Shown one piece after another: positions 25,668 to 33,784 of a DNA stretch of 64,000 bases; positions within the stretch are counted from its first letter, which is position 1, and every line of letters begins with the position of its first letter. Origin of the DNA: Photobacterium toruni (GTDB taxonomy: Bacteria; Pseudomonadota; Gammaproteobacteria; Enterobacterales; Vibrionaceae). Location of the stretch: assembly GCF_024529955.1 (NCBI RefSeq), contig NZ_AP024855.1:806001-870000 (forward strand), read 5' to 3'. The notes beneath the pieces were generated by a model that searched no databases, was not told where the DNA came from, and worked only from the letters and a program-made list of their open reading frames with translations. The position numbers were made by a program, and so were the translations under genes.

Positions 25668-26298
25668 ATGGATTGATCGTTTGCGTGCATTGCGAGTCAT
25701 GCCTGTAATTCAAATTGAACATGCAGCAGATGCTGTACCTCTTGCAAAAATATTAGTTGATAATGGTTTACCTGCCGCTGAAATTACTTTTCGTACAGCA
25801 GCTGCCGCGGAATCGATTCGTTTAATTCGTGCCGCTTATCCTGATATCGTGTTATGTGCAGGTACTGTTTTAACCGTTGAGCAAGTGAATGCGGCGATTG
25901 CTGCTGGTGCTGATTTTGTTATTAGCCCTGGATTTAATCCAACCACGGTTAAATATTGTCTCGCCAATAATATCAAAATGATCCCTGGTGTGAATAACCC
26001 CAGTTTAGTTGAACAAGCATTAGAGCTAGGCGTGAGTGCTCTGAAGTTTTTTCCAGCAGAAGCTTCCGGTGGTGTGAATATGCTTAAATCATTAGTTGGG
26101 CCTTATAGTCAGGTTCAGTTAATGCCAACTGGAGGGGTGACACCACTTAATTTGAGTGAGTATTTAGCGATTCCGCAAGTGATTGCTTGTGGTGGAACAT
26201 GGATTGCCCCAACGAATGCAATTACCAATCATGATTGGGATCTGATTGCCGGTAATGTACGTGAAGTGTGTGCAATGATTGCGCAGATGAAGGCATAG
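25654..26298 (+). CDS. eda: KDPG aldolase
   Basis: 214 residues, class I aldolase (Escherichia coli Eda 213), cleaving 2-keto-3-deoxy-6-phosphogluconate to pyruvate and glyceraldehyde 3-phosphate. Visible are the catalytic Glu in AEITFRTAAA, GTVLTVEQV, DFVISPGFNP and the Schiff-base Lys in ALKFFPAE, then MPTGGV. It starts inside kdgK (14-bp overlap, with an alternative ATG three bases later). It is followed at once by the DJ-1-like gene, which shares the operon. A separate eda for the Entner-Doudoroff route may exist elsewhere. Confidence 0.94.
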   Translation: MMTNEWIDRLRALRVMPVIQIEHAADAVPLAKILVDNGLPAAEITFRTAAAAESIRLIRAAYPDIVLCAGTVLTVEQVNAAIAAGADFVISPGFNPTTVKYCLANNIKMIPGVNNPSLVEQALELGVSALKFFPAEASGGVNMLKSLVGPYSQVQLMPTGGVTPLNLSEYLAIPQVIACGGTWIAPTNAITNHDWDLIAGNVREVCAMIAQMKA

Positions 26299-26304
26299 GG
26301 ATTG

Positions 26305-26895
26305 ATGATGGCCAATGTAAAACACGTAGCAGTATTGCTCGCTGATGGTTTTGAAGAAGGCGAAGCGGTGGTTTTTATCGATATTATGCGCCGCTTAGAT
26401 ATTAAAGTGGATGTATTATCTTGTATGGAAACCACGGTACTTAATAGCTACTTTGAAACTAAAATTAGCGCGGATCACCTGCTAGTGGATAAATTTGATT
26501 GTAATTATGATGCCGTTATGATGCCTGGTGGTCCACAAGGAACGGATAATTTATCAGCAAATGCCAATGTTATTGCTTTTTTAAAACGTCATATTGAAGC
26601 CAATAAATATATTTGTGCATTATGCTCATCTGGCGCAAAAGTACTTGCTGCGCATCATCTATTGCAAGGTCGCACTTATACCACTGGTGATAAACTGGCT
26701 GAAAAATTTGATGATGGTGAGTTTGTTAAACAAAAAGTTGTTGTTGATGGTCAATTTATTACTGGACGTGGGTTAGGCGTGAGTTTTGAATTTGCATTTA
26801 CGGTGGCACACTATTTATTAGCCGATAATCATTCAAAAGTTGATTGGCAAGCAAACCATATCTATTTTGATCATTGGCCGTTATATAATAAATAA
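26305..26895 (+). CDS. DJ-1/PfpI family protein, uronate operon
   Basis: About 196 residues of the DJ-1/ThiJ fold. The nucleophile Cys is in CALCSSGAKVLAAH, and the acidic partner is in DGFEEGEAVVFIDIMRR, as in DJ-1 and YajL-type proteins. The family includes glyoxalase III, deglycase and chaperone claims, and the exact activity here is unknown. It follows eda by six bases and ends at the operon terminator. A role in detoxifying reactive dicarbonyls from ketose phosphates is plausible but inferred. ATG codons at 26305 and 26308 and a TTG at 26302 are all possible starts; AGGG lies just upstream. Confidence 0.75.
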   Translation: MMANVKHVAVLLADGFEEGEAVVFIDIMRRLDIKVDVLSCMETTVLNSYFETKISADHLLVDKFDCNYDAVMMPGGPQGTDNLSANANVIAFLKRHIEANKYICALCSSGAKVLAAHHLLQGRTYTTGDKLAEKFDDGEFVKQKVVVDGQFITGRGLGVSFEFAFTVAHYLLADNHSKVDWQANHIYFDHWPLYNK

Positions 26896-26924
26896 TGTTC
26901 TGATTATAGAATGATCGAATATTT

Positions 26925-26962
26925 AAAGCCTCGCTAATTAAATAATATAGCGAGGCTTTTTT
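26925..26962 (+). terminator. Rho-independent terminator of the kdgK-eda operon
   Basis: AAAGCCTCGCTA and TAGCGAGGCTTT stem with a T-run, 30 bp after the DJ-1-like gene. Confidence 0.88.
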
Positions 26963-26995
26963 GTTAACAATACATCGACATTTATTTTCTGAATA

Positions 26996-27247
26996 TTATT
27001 GGCATGAGTTGAAGTTATTATTTACGGTTGCTGAATGTCGTTCTTGATGAATAGAAACTGTACAACGAGAAAAATTTGGAATTATCGCCTGATTGGTAGT
27101 GTTTAATATTATTTTTTTATTATTAATATGATTTGTGGAATAGACTGAGAGACTATTTAGTTTTGTTGGCTTTGGTTGAGTAATCTCAGTGGCATTTGCC
27201 GTATAAGAAATACAGCTAAGAGCGAAGAGTAAGAAGTATTTTTTCAT
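26996..27247 (-). CDS. Small exported protein of unknown function
   Basis: 83 residues with a clear signal peptide (MKKYFLLFALSCISYTANA, cut before TEI). The mature part is about 64 residues, rich in Asn, Thr and Ser, with two Cys (SRCTVSI and the NSCQ end) that could form one disulfide. No domain is recognised. It is alone, with neighbours on other transcripts. Its 3' end lies 34 bp from the end of the convergent kdgK-eda operon's terminator. Confidence 0.55.
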   Translation of the reverse strand: MKKYFLLFALSCISYTANATEITQPKPTKLNSLSVYSTNHINNKKIILNTTNQAIIPNFSRCTVSIHQERHSATVNNNFNSCQ

Positions 27248-27436
27248 ATATACCTTATGGTTAAATTAAGCGCTAACCGTTGGTTGATAAGCGATAATGT
27301 AAACATAAGTTACAACTAAATCAATGAGTAAAAAATGATAATTCATTGTTGATAAACAGAATTTGAAACTGTAACCCACCCACGCAATCATTCGATTACG
27401 CGGGTAAATATATAATGTATGGATAAGTTTTTAATA

Positions 27437-28120
27437 TTAATTTGTTTGCAATTGACGAATGATCTCTGCGGCAACGGCTTGTGCTGAGGCTGGATTTTGA
27501 CCTGTGATGAGATTTTTATCGACCACTATATAACTTTGCCAATCAGGGCCTTGGCTATAATGTGCCCCTTGATGAGTTAACATATCTTCAAGCAGAAAAG
27601 GAACTACATCACTTAATCCAACTGCATTTTCTTCACTGTTGCTAAAGCCGGTGACGTTTTTACCGGTGATAAGTGAACTACCATCAGCGTTTGTCGGTGC
27701 TTTTAATGCTGCAGGTCCATGGCAAACAAGCCCTGTAGGTTTATTGTGCTGGTAACTTGATTCAATAATATGTTTTGATGCTAAATCTTGTGATAAATCC
27801 CATAATGGTCCATGCCCGCCTGGGTAAAATACAGCATCATAATCGGCAGGATTAATTGTGGATAATAATAATGTATTGGCTAATTGCGTGGTGGCATCAG
27901 TATCATTTTTAAAGCGAACAACAGATTCTGTTTGCATCTCTGGTGTATCACTTTTGGGATCAATAGGCACTTGTCTACCTAATGGCGAGGCGAGGGTTAC
28001 AGTTGCGTTATTATCTTTAAATAGATAATAAGGGACCGTAAATTCATCTAACCAGAGGCCTGTTTTTGCTGTGGTTGTGCCTAAATTTTGATGAGATGTT
28101 AATACGATTAAAATATTCAT
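27437..28120 (-). CDS. Hsp31-like DJ-1/PfpI family protein
   Basis: 227 residues of the GATase1/Hsp31-like branch. Motifs seen are the acidic residue in KTGLWLDEFTVPYY, DAVFYPGGHGPLWDL and the catalytic Cys-His pair in GLVCHGPAAL. Family members are glyoxalase III/holding chaperones, often induced by stress. I start at the ATG at 28120 (MNILIVLTSHQ), since the in-frame ATG at 28153 adds an atypical tail. The ribosome-binding site is weak (AAGAG). It is distinct from the DJ-1-like gene of the uronate operon. It is a single-gene unit. Confidence 0.82.
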   Translation of the reverse strand: MNILIVLTSHQNLGTTTAKTGLWLDEFTVPYYLFKDNNATVTLASPLGRQVPIDPKSDTPEMQTESVVRFKNDTDATTQLANTLLLSTINPADYDAVFYPGGHGPLWDLSQDLASKHIIESSYQHNKPTGLVCHGPAALKAPTNADGSSLITGKNVTGFSNSEENAVGLSDVVPFLLEDMLTHQGAHYSQGPDWQSYIVVDKNLITGQNPASAQAVAAEIIRQLQTN

Positions 28121-28334
28121 ATTGGCTCTTAAACCCCGACTTAAATACATCACATTAATTGAATATGTGCTAATAGCTTAATTAGTTATAGGCTTTAATA
28201 ATGAGACTCACAAGCATAATCGCAGCTCTTTTTTTCAATATAATATCTAAGAAGTAGGGATGAAAAGAATGGCACAGTGGTCGGAATAATGAGTAAAGCT
28301 AGAAAAATGAAAATATTGACGTAATAGATAAACA

Positions 28335-28359
28335 AAAAGGCCACCGAAGTGACCTTTTT
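28335..28359 (-). terminator. Rho-independent terminator of the yeeN-type gene
   Basis: AAAAAGGTCAC, TTCG loop, GTGGCCTTTTT read on the minus strand, about 20 bp after the stop codon. Confidence 0.88.
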
Positions 28360-28380
28360 GTGAAAAATGAAAGACTAAAA

Positions 28381-29103
28381 TTAGTCAGCCATTTCAGCGT
28401 TGTGGTAAACGTTTTGTACGTCATCACAATCGTTTAGTGCATCTAGGAATTTTTCAAACATTGCAATATCATCACCAGCCAATTCAGTCATTGTCTGTGG
28501 AACGAAAGCAATTTCCTCTGAATCAATGATAACGTCAGCCATTGTTGCAGCAAGTGCGTTTTTCACTTTAAAGAATTCAGTGTGTGGAGCATAAACGGTG
28601 ATCTCGCCATCTTCACAAGTGATGTCAGTAACGTCTACGTCTTCCATCATTAGATTTTCAAGAACAACTTCTTCGTCAGTGCCTTTAAATTCAAACACAG
28701 CTTGGTGTTCAAACATGTGACCAACGGTGCCTGGGCTACCGATTTTTGCATTGTTTTTAACGAATGCTTGACGAACGTCCATGAAAGTACGGTTGTTGTT
28801 GTCTGTTAGACAGTCAACGATAACCATGCAGTTGCCTGGACCAAAACCTTCATAACGTGCAGTTGAGTAATCTTCACCGCCGCCGCCTTTCGCTTTATCA
28901 ATTGCTTTTTCGATAACGTGGCTTGGAACCTGATCTTTTTTCGCTTTTTCAATAAGACGGCGAAGTGCTAGGTTGCTATCCGGATCTGGACTACCGTTCT
29001 TAGCGCAAACGTAGATTTCTTTACCGTACTTAGAGTAAACCTTGATCTTAGCGCCTTGGGTTTTTGCCATAGACAACTTGCGTACTTCGAACTTTCTTCC
29101 CAT
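28381..29103 (-). CDS. yeeN: YebC/PmpR-family protein, YeeN type
   Basis: 240 residues, cytosolic, like Escherichia coli YeeN (238) and not the shorter-start YebC. Marks are MGRKFEVRK at the start, [57 protein letters not shown] and the end DDVQNVYHN. YebC-family proteins act as transcription factors in some species and were recently linked to relief of ribosome stalling; which applies to the YeeN branch is unclear. It is a single gene with its own terminator, and the divergent intergenic region separates it from the IclR gene. Confidence 0.88.
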   Translation of the reverse strand: MGRKFEVRKLSMAKTQGAKIKVYSKYGKEIYVCAKNGSPDPDSNLALRRLIEKAKKDQVPSHVIEKAIDKAKGGGGEDYSTARYEGFGPGNCMVIVDCLTDNNNRTFMDVRQAFVKNNAKIGSPGTVGHMFEHQAVFEFKGTDEEVVLENLMMEDVDVTDITCEDGEITVYAPHTEFFKVKNALAATMADVIIDSEEIAFVPQTMTELAGDDIAMFEKFLDALNDCDDVQNVYHNAEMAD

Positions 29104-29429
29104 GAGGAATCACTCTCTTTTACTGTTTTAGACGGTCAATTATGTAAATATTTTACCAGCACCCCTTTATTCTGGCTAGTTAGATCTGTATTTATGCTGG
29201 TTAAAGTCGATTTTTTTATTTTTACGTTGAAATAATAAACCACCGAAGAAAAGCGTACCCACGATGGTTATTTTTGAAGCTAAAGATTTCAAATATAGAT
29301 TAATTTCTCGTAATGTAATAAATCAAAGCAAATAAATCCTATATTTTCTCACAATACAAGAATAGCACTTGTTGTTCGCGCTATAATTGGTTACAAATAA
29401 TCATCACACAAATTAGAGATAACTGACCT
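29104..29429. other. Divergent intergenic region, yeeN-type / iclR-type
   Basis: 326 bp between two divergent genes. AT-rich, with no perfect palindrome longer than 6 bp that I can see. It must hold both promoters, and no small gene is supported. Confidence 0.5.
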
Positions 29430-30158
29430 GTGACTCATTCACTCAGTGCTAATGAAAAATTATTGCAAGTGCTGGTTCATATAGCAGCATCAAATGTACC
29501 GCTACAAGCACAACAATTAAGTGCCGAAATGGAAATGCCAATAAGTAGCTTATATCGTTATTTGGCATTACTTCGCGATTGGAATTTAATTGAAGAAAAT
29601 CATGGTTGTAATACCTATAGTGCAGGCCCTGCTGCGCTACAGTTGCAACGTAATTTTGAAATGAATTCACCATTACCTGATGGTGTAAGACCTATTTTAA
29701 AACGTTTACAACAACAAACGGGTGAGATGTCGGCTTATATGGTTGCTGTTGGGTTTAATGCCTTATGTGTTGACAGTATTGATAGCCCTTATGCGTTGCG
29801 TTGTAGTTATGAAAAAGGTCAAAGTCAGCCATTGATTCGTGGCGCTTCTGCTAAGGTGATTTTGGCCTATTTACCCTTAGCTCGTCAATTAACGATCTTA
29901 GAACACTATGATATTACTGAACAAACACAGATTGACACTTGGATTGCTGAGTTAGATCTGATTAAGCAAGATGGCTTTGCTATTAGTACTTCAGAAATTG
30001 ATGCTGGTGTTTCTGGTGTAAGTGCTCCGGTATTTGTGGGTAATAAGGTTGTTGGTGCGGTTAGCGTTATGGCACCCGCCGAGCGTATAAATAGCCGTAA
30101 AAATAAAATCGTAATGAGTGTATTACAAGCTGCAAGAGCATTACCACCACAGCACTAG
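29430..30158 (+). CDS. IclR-family transcriptional regulator
   Basis: 242 residues with a GTG start. The N-terminal winged helix (about 8-70: NEKLLQVLVHIAAS, MPISSLYRYLALLRDWNLIEE) is followed by the IclR effector domain (QPLIRGASAKVILAYLP, ISTSEIDAGVSGVSAPVF, VVGAVSVMAP). It probably controls the ureohydrolase gene that starts 36 bp downstream on the same strand, perhaps autoregulating. The effector is unknown. Histidine or guanidino-compound catabolites are sensible candidates from the neighbour. Confidence 0.88.
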   Translation: MTHSLSANEKLLQVLVHIAASNVPLQAQQLSAEMEMPISSLYRYLALLRDWNLIEENHGCNTYSAGPAALQLQRNFEMNSPLPDGVRPILKRLQQQTGEMSAYMVAVGFNALCVDSIDSPYALRCSYEKGQSQPLIRGASAKVILAYLPLARQLTILEHYDITEQTQIDTWIAELDLIKQDGFAISTSEIDAGVSGVSAPVFVGNKVVGAVSVMAPAERINSRKNKIVMSVLQAARALPPQH

Positions 30159-30194
30159 TGTGTGCTGCTAGTGAATAATAGGGAAGATAGGCGT

Positions 30195-31181
30195 ATGTTA
30201 GTTGATCAATTAAAAAAGTTATTTAAAAATGAGCCACAAAAACCGATGCGATGCCATCGCAAGCATACGCTCATCAGCCCTTATATTCAGCAACATCAGC
30301 CTGGAATTATGCTTGTTGGCGTAATTTCCGATCTTAGTCTTGATTGGGGGCGAGGTTTACAAGGGGCTAAAGAAGGCCCCGCTAGTATTCGACGTATATT
30401 ACCGTATACACATGCTCAAACGAAATTACCCTTTTATGATGCGGGCGATATCGAACAAACCACGAGTGATCATAGTTTTGCTGCTGTAAGTCAGAGACAA
30501 TATCAATTGTTATTGCGTTGTTTGCGTGAGGGGCACTTTCCTGTTGTTCTTGGTGGCGGACATGAGATCTCAATTGCCAGTTACCAAGCATTATCTGATT
30601 TTAGTACTGAAATAATGCCAGCCCCAGTTATTATTACTGAAGATCAACAACCACAGTTAATACCACAACGGGTGGGAGTGATCAATTTTGATGCCCATTT
30701 TGAGTTAAGACCTTCATTATCATTACGAGCAGGATCTGCATTTCATGCCGCGTGGTGCTATAGCAAAGAACAACAGCGCAGTTTTGATTTTCTTGGTTTA
30801 GGTATTTGTGATCACGCAAATTCACAAGCAATGTTTAAACTTGCTGAGGATCTTGGTTGTCAGTGGTTACTTGATAATCAAATGACCACTCGCAATAAAA
30901 AGCATGTCCAAGAACAATTAGATAGTTTTATTGATAGTGTTGATTGTATTCAGTTAAGTATTGATCTTGACGTATTTTCATCATCGATAGCACCGGGTGC
31001 AAATATGACACGCATGCATGGTGTGAGTTTATCGATGGTTGAATGGGCGATTAAACATATAATGATGAGTGGCAAAGTGAAAATTGTCGATATTGCAGAG
31101 TTAAACCCTGAGTATGATTACGAAAATCAAACGGCAAAATTAGCGACTAAGTTAATTCAAACTATTGTTCATTTTGTTTAA
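30195..31181 (+). CDS. Arginase/formimidoylglutamase-family ureohydrolase with an altered metal ligand
   Basis: 328 residues of the ureohydrolase fold, closest in style to formimidoylglutamase (HutG). Metal-site motifs are GGGHE (His123), NFDAHFELR (Asp166, His168, then Glu170) and SIDLDVF (Asp257, Asp259). In family members the DAHxD motif ends in Asp; here the last ligand is Glu. The substrate loop that reads SSGTPF in HutG is RAGSAFHA here, so the substrate may differ. The start is the ATG at 30195, with GATAGG upstream; a GTG at 30162 is in frame. It forms a pair with the IclR gene, and no other hut gene is near. Confidence 0.8.
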   Translation: MLVDQLKKLFKNEPQKPMRCHRKHTLISPYIQQHQPGIMLVGVISDLSLDWGRGLQGAKEGPASIRRILPYTHAQTKLPFYDAGDIEQTTSDHSFAAVSQRQYQLLLRCLREGHFPVVLGGGHEISIASYQALSDFSTEIMPAPVIITEDQQPQLIPQRVGVINFDAHFELRPSLSLRAGSAFHAAWCYSKEQQRSFDFLGLGICDHANSQAMFKLAEDLGCQWLLDNQMTTRNKKHVQEQLDSFIDSVDCIQLSIDLDVFSSSIAPGANMTRMHGVSLSMVEWAIKHIMMSGKVKIVDIAELNPEYDYENQTAKLATKLIQTIVHFV

Positions 31182-31308
31182 TACATTTTTAGTAATGGCT
31201 AACAACATGAAATTGATACTTTTGTAGACGTAAAGGTTGTTTTTTAATTGTTTTGAACAAATAGCAATACAAGTAGCATTAATTATAGTGTTTTTATAAA
31301 AAAAAAGC

Positions 31309-31337
31309 TTTACAGCTACCGTGATGATAGGTATTAT
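31309..31337 (+). promoter_or_regulatory. Promoter of tRNA unit 1
   Basis: TTTACA, 17-bp spacer, TATTAT, followed by a GC-rich discriminator (CGCGGC) as in stringently controlled stable-RNA promoters. It stands 10 bp before the tRNA-Ser gene. Confidence 0.75.
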
Positions 31338-31347
31338 TCGCGGCATT

Positions 31348-31438
31348 GGAGAGATGGCTGAGCGGTTGAAAGCACTGGTCTTGAAAACCAGCATACGTTT
31401 ATAGCGTATCTAGGGTTCAAATCCCTATCTCTCCGCCA
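31348..31438 (+). tRNA. tRNA-Ser (anticodon TGA)
   Basis: 91 bases with encoded CCA. Acceptor GGAGAGA/TCTCTCC, anticodon loop CTTGAAA giving TGA, and a long variable arm (CATACG...CGTATC), as required for tRNA-Ser. The T-loop is GGTTCAAATCC. It is the first gene of a two-gene unit identical to the tRNA-Ser at 35673. Confidence 0.97.
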
Positions 31439-31478
31439 TATTCTAGAAATTTGATTTAATCGAGTTTCATACAGAATT

Positions 31479-31555
31479 GGAGCGGTAGTTCAGTTGGTTA
31501 GAATACCGGCCTGTCACGCCGGGGGTCGCGGGTTCGAGTCCCGTCCGCTCCGCCA
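31479..31555 (+). tRNA. tRNA-Asp (anticodon GTC)
   Basis: 77 bases with encoded CCA. Acceptor GGAGCGG/CCGCTCC, anticodon loop CTGTCAC giving GTC, and T-loop GGTTCGAGTCC. It is 40 bp after tRNA-Ser on the same transcript and identical to the copy at 35804. Confidence 0.97.
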
Positions 31556-31563
31556 ACACAACG

Positions 31564-31593
31564 AAGCCTCGTCAGTAATGACGGGGCTTTTTT
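31564..31593 (+). terminator. Terminator of tRNA unit 1
   Basis: AAGCCTCGTCA, loop GTAA, TGACGGGGCTT and T-run. The 260 bp that follow, up to the kinase gene, hold only AT-rich leader sequence. Confidence 0.9.
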
Positions 31594-31857
31594 GCATCTG
31601 GATTTTTAAATCACAAGTAATTTATTGTATTTAGTGATTTTTTTATTTTTTTGATGCGGTGGCTTTACGGCGATTATTCTTGCTAACGTTAAATTCATAA
31701 TTAAAGTGCTCTGTTTTGCTTTTTAAATAATCAAACAACACATAAAGCATGGTTTTTTGTGACGATTAGTTTCAAAATGTCGAGCTGATTGCATTAGCAA
31801 ATATTAAGAGTATCACCGCGTGGTTCTCTGTCTATAAGTCCTCAGAGGGAAAAGTTC

Positions 31858-32496
31858 TTGGATAAGCCCAAAATTATATGTGTAGAAGGTAATATCGGTG
31901 CTGGTAAATCGACATTACTCCCTCAATTAGCAGCAGCTTTAAATGCGACGGCCATTTTAGAGCCAGTAGATTCTGATCCTGAATTTCAACATCTATTAGG
32001 TGAATTTACTCGCGACCCTTTTAACGTCGATGCACGTAGTCATTTTCAATGTTACATTACTGCACAACGCGCTGAATTATTGAATAATTTAGATCCTCAA
32101 GGCGTCTATATTATTGAACGTTCTTTGCTGAGTGATTTAGTCTTTACACATGCTTGTATTGCTAATTACAACAGCACAGCTGAAGATATTGCTAAACATA
32201 TGGCATGTTATCAGCATTTGATTGGCCAAATTAATCAATATCCTACTATTGATTACTGTATTTATTTAAAGACTGATCCTGAAGTGGCTTATAGCCGTAT
32301 GCGTCAGCGTGGTCGTGCAGAAGAAATGGGATTAGATCTGGGGTATATCAGTGATATTAATGCCTTTCATGACGCAGTATTGCCACAGGCATGCCGTAAA
32401 ATGGGCACAACATTAATTAATATTGATTGGAATACACCACTTGCAGTAACTGATTTAGTTCCACAATTGAATGCAGCTGGTTTAGTGATGAACTGA
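31858..32496 (+). CDS. Deoxynucleoside kinase
   Basis: 212 residues that phosphorylate deoxynucleosides (dA/dG/dC type) for salvage. The P-loop is GNIGAGKST at residues 11-19. The catalytic ERS motif (IIERSLLSD) and the Arg-rich LID (RMRQRGRAEE) are present. The start is a TTG with GAGGG about nine bases upstream; no ATG lies near the conserved N-terminus, so TTG is well supported. Deoxynucleoside kinases of this type are found in several vibrios. It is monocistronic with its own terminator and sits between the two tRNA units. Confidence 0.88.
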   Translation: MDKPKIICVEGNIGAGKSTLLPQLAAALNATAILEPVDSDPEFQHLLGEFTRDPFNVDARSHFQCYITAQRAELLNNLDPQGVYIIERSLLSDLVFTHACIANYNSTAEDIAKHMACYQHLIGQINQYPTIDYCIYLKTDPEVAYSRMRQRGRAEEMGLDLGYISDINAFHDAVLPQACRKMGTTLINIDWNTPLAVTDLVPQLNAAGLVMN

Positions 32497-32523
32497 TTTT
32501 TTGAGTTTGTTATAAAACTAGAG

Positions 32524-32557
32524 AGGCTACAGTTAATGACTAACTGTAGCCTTTTTT
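32524..32557 (+). terminator. Terminator between deoxynucleoside kinase and PotD-like gene
   Basis: GGCTACAGTTA, ATGAC-containing loop, TAACTGTAGCC and six T residues on the plus strand. It probably also serves the convergent gene. Confidence 0.88.
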
Positions 32558-32561
32558 GTGA

Positions 32562-33596
32562 TTAGCTCTTTAGCATCTGCCAATATTTTTGGTAAATATT
32601 CACCGCATCACCGATATCATCAGTAAACTCCCCATTGTTGATTTGTGCATCTGTTGGGAAAATCATTGAATCATTTTGTAATTCAGTCGGTAAAAACTGT
32701 TTAGCTTGCTTGTTTGGCGCAGGGAATCCTAGCTCTTCAACAATTTTGGCTTGATTTTCAGGTCGCATAAAGAAATCGATAAATTTAAATGCGAGATCTT
32801 TGTGCTCGCTACCTTTAGGAACGATAAAGTTATCCATCCATAAAATAGCGCCATCGGTTGGATAAACAAACTTAAGCTCTGGCATCTCTTTTTTTGCCAT
32901 AAAAGCGTTACCATTCCATTGCATACCAACCATTGCTTCCCCGGTTACATAAGGGACATGAGGCGCATCAGAATTGTAAACCACCACGTTTGAACGTAGT
33001 TGACGTAACTTTTCATAAGCTTGTTTAATTTCAGCTTCGTTAGTGCTGTTAATACTGTGGCCTTGGGCCCGTAATGCCATACCGAACACATCTCGAACAT
33101 CATCAAGTAACATTACTTGTTGTTTGAAATTGGTGTTCCATAAATCTTTCCAGCTGGTTACCTGATCAGATGTGATCACTTCTGCATTGTAGCTAATTCC
33201 CGTCACACCCCATACATAAGGTAAAGAGTAATCATTATTAGGATCAAACGGTTGTTTCATTAGGCCAGAATAGATGTCATTTAAGTGCTGCATCTTGCTT
33301 TTATCTATTTTTGCAAGCATGCCTTCTCGTGCCATTTTCTCAATAAAATACGTTGAAGCAAATACAACATCATAACCTTTACTATCAAGTAGTTTTAGTT
33401 TGGTGTACATCGATTCATTGCTATCAAATGTAGAGTAATTGACGGTGACATCATATTCTTTCTCAAAGGCTTTGATTACGTCTGTTGGCATGTATTCAGC
33501 CCAGTTGTAAACGTTAAGCACATCATTTGCTGCCGAAACATTAAATGCTGAAAGTGCGAATGCTAGTGTGGTCACCCCTTTGAATATTTTCTTCAT
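32562..33596 (-). CDS. Spermidine/putrescine-binding periplasmic protein
   Basis: 344 residues, PotD/PotF family. A signal peptide ends after NVSA (about residue 22). The mature start NDVLNVYNWAEYMP and the stretches FASTYFIEKM, LPYVWGVTGISYN, NSDAPHVPYVTGEA and MDNFIVPKGSEHKDLAFKFIDFFMRPENQA are typical of polyamine-binding proteins. It would capture putrescine or spermidine for an ABC importer, but no potABC permease genes are adjacent. It is divergent from the PuuB-like oxidase gene, which also deals with putrescine, so a shared polyamine role is likely. Confidence 0.88.
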   Translation of the reverse strand: MKKIFKGVTTLAFALSAFNVSAANDVLNVYNWAEYMPTDVIKAFEKEYDVTVNYSTFDSNESMYTKLKLLDSKGYDVVFASTYFIEKMAREGMLAKIDKSKMQHLNDIYSGLMKQPFDPNNDYSLPYVWGVTGISYNAEVITSDQVTSWKDLWNTNFKQQVMLLDDVRDVFGMALRAQGHSINSTNEAEIKQAYEKLRQLRSNVVVYNSDAPHVPYVTGEAMVGMQWNGNAFMAKKEMPELKFVYPTDGAILWMDNFIVPKGSEHKDLAFKFIDFFMRPENQAKIVEELGFPAPNKQAKQFLPTELQNDSMIFPTDAQINNGEFTDDIGDAVNIYQKYWQMLKS

Positions 33597-33784
33597 ATTA
33601 TTAATTCCTCATTGACCAGGTAAGTCAGATCTGAGCGCGGATATTAGACAGAAGTTTGTTAGTGTCAAAAACAATCAAGCTAAAACATGAGCTAAGTCAC
33701 AGTAATAAATTACTTGTGAAGCAATAAAACTCATGACATTATCCGCGCGATTTTTAACCTGTATTTTTTTTGTGGGCAATTGGA

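Larger units (their letters stand above)
31332..31593 (+). repeat. tRNA repeat unit, copy 1 (262 bp)
   Basis: From the -10 box to the terminator T-run this segment matches 35657-35918 without gaps. By eye there are five base differences, none in the tRNAs. The -35 spacers and all sequence outside differ. Confidence 0.93.

Noticed and set aside
31152-31394. Minus-strand open frame across tRNA-Ser (and the matching one at 35519-35719)
   Set aside because: Both are antisense to identical tRNA genes and differ completely outside the repeat.
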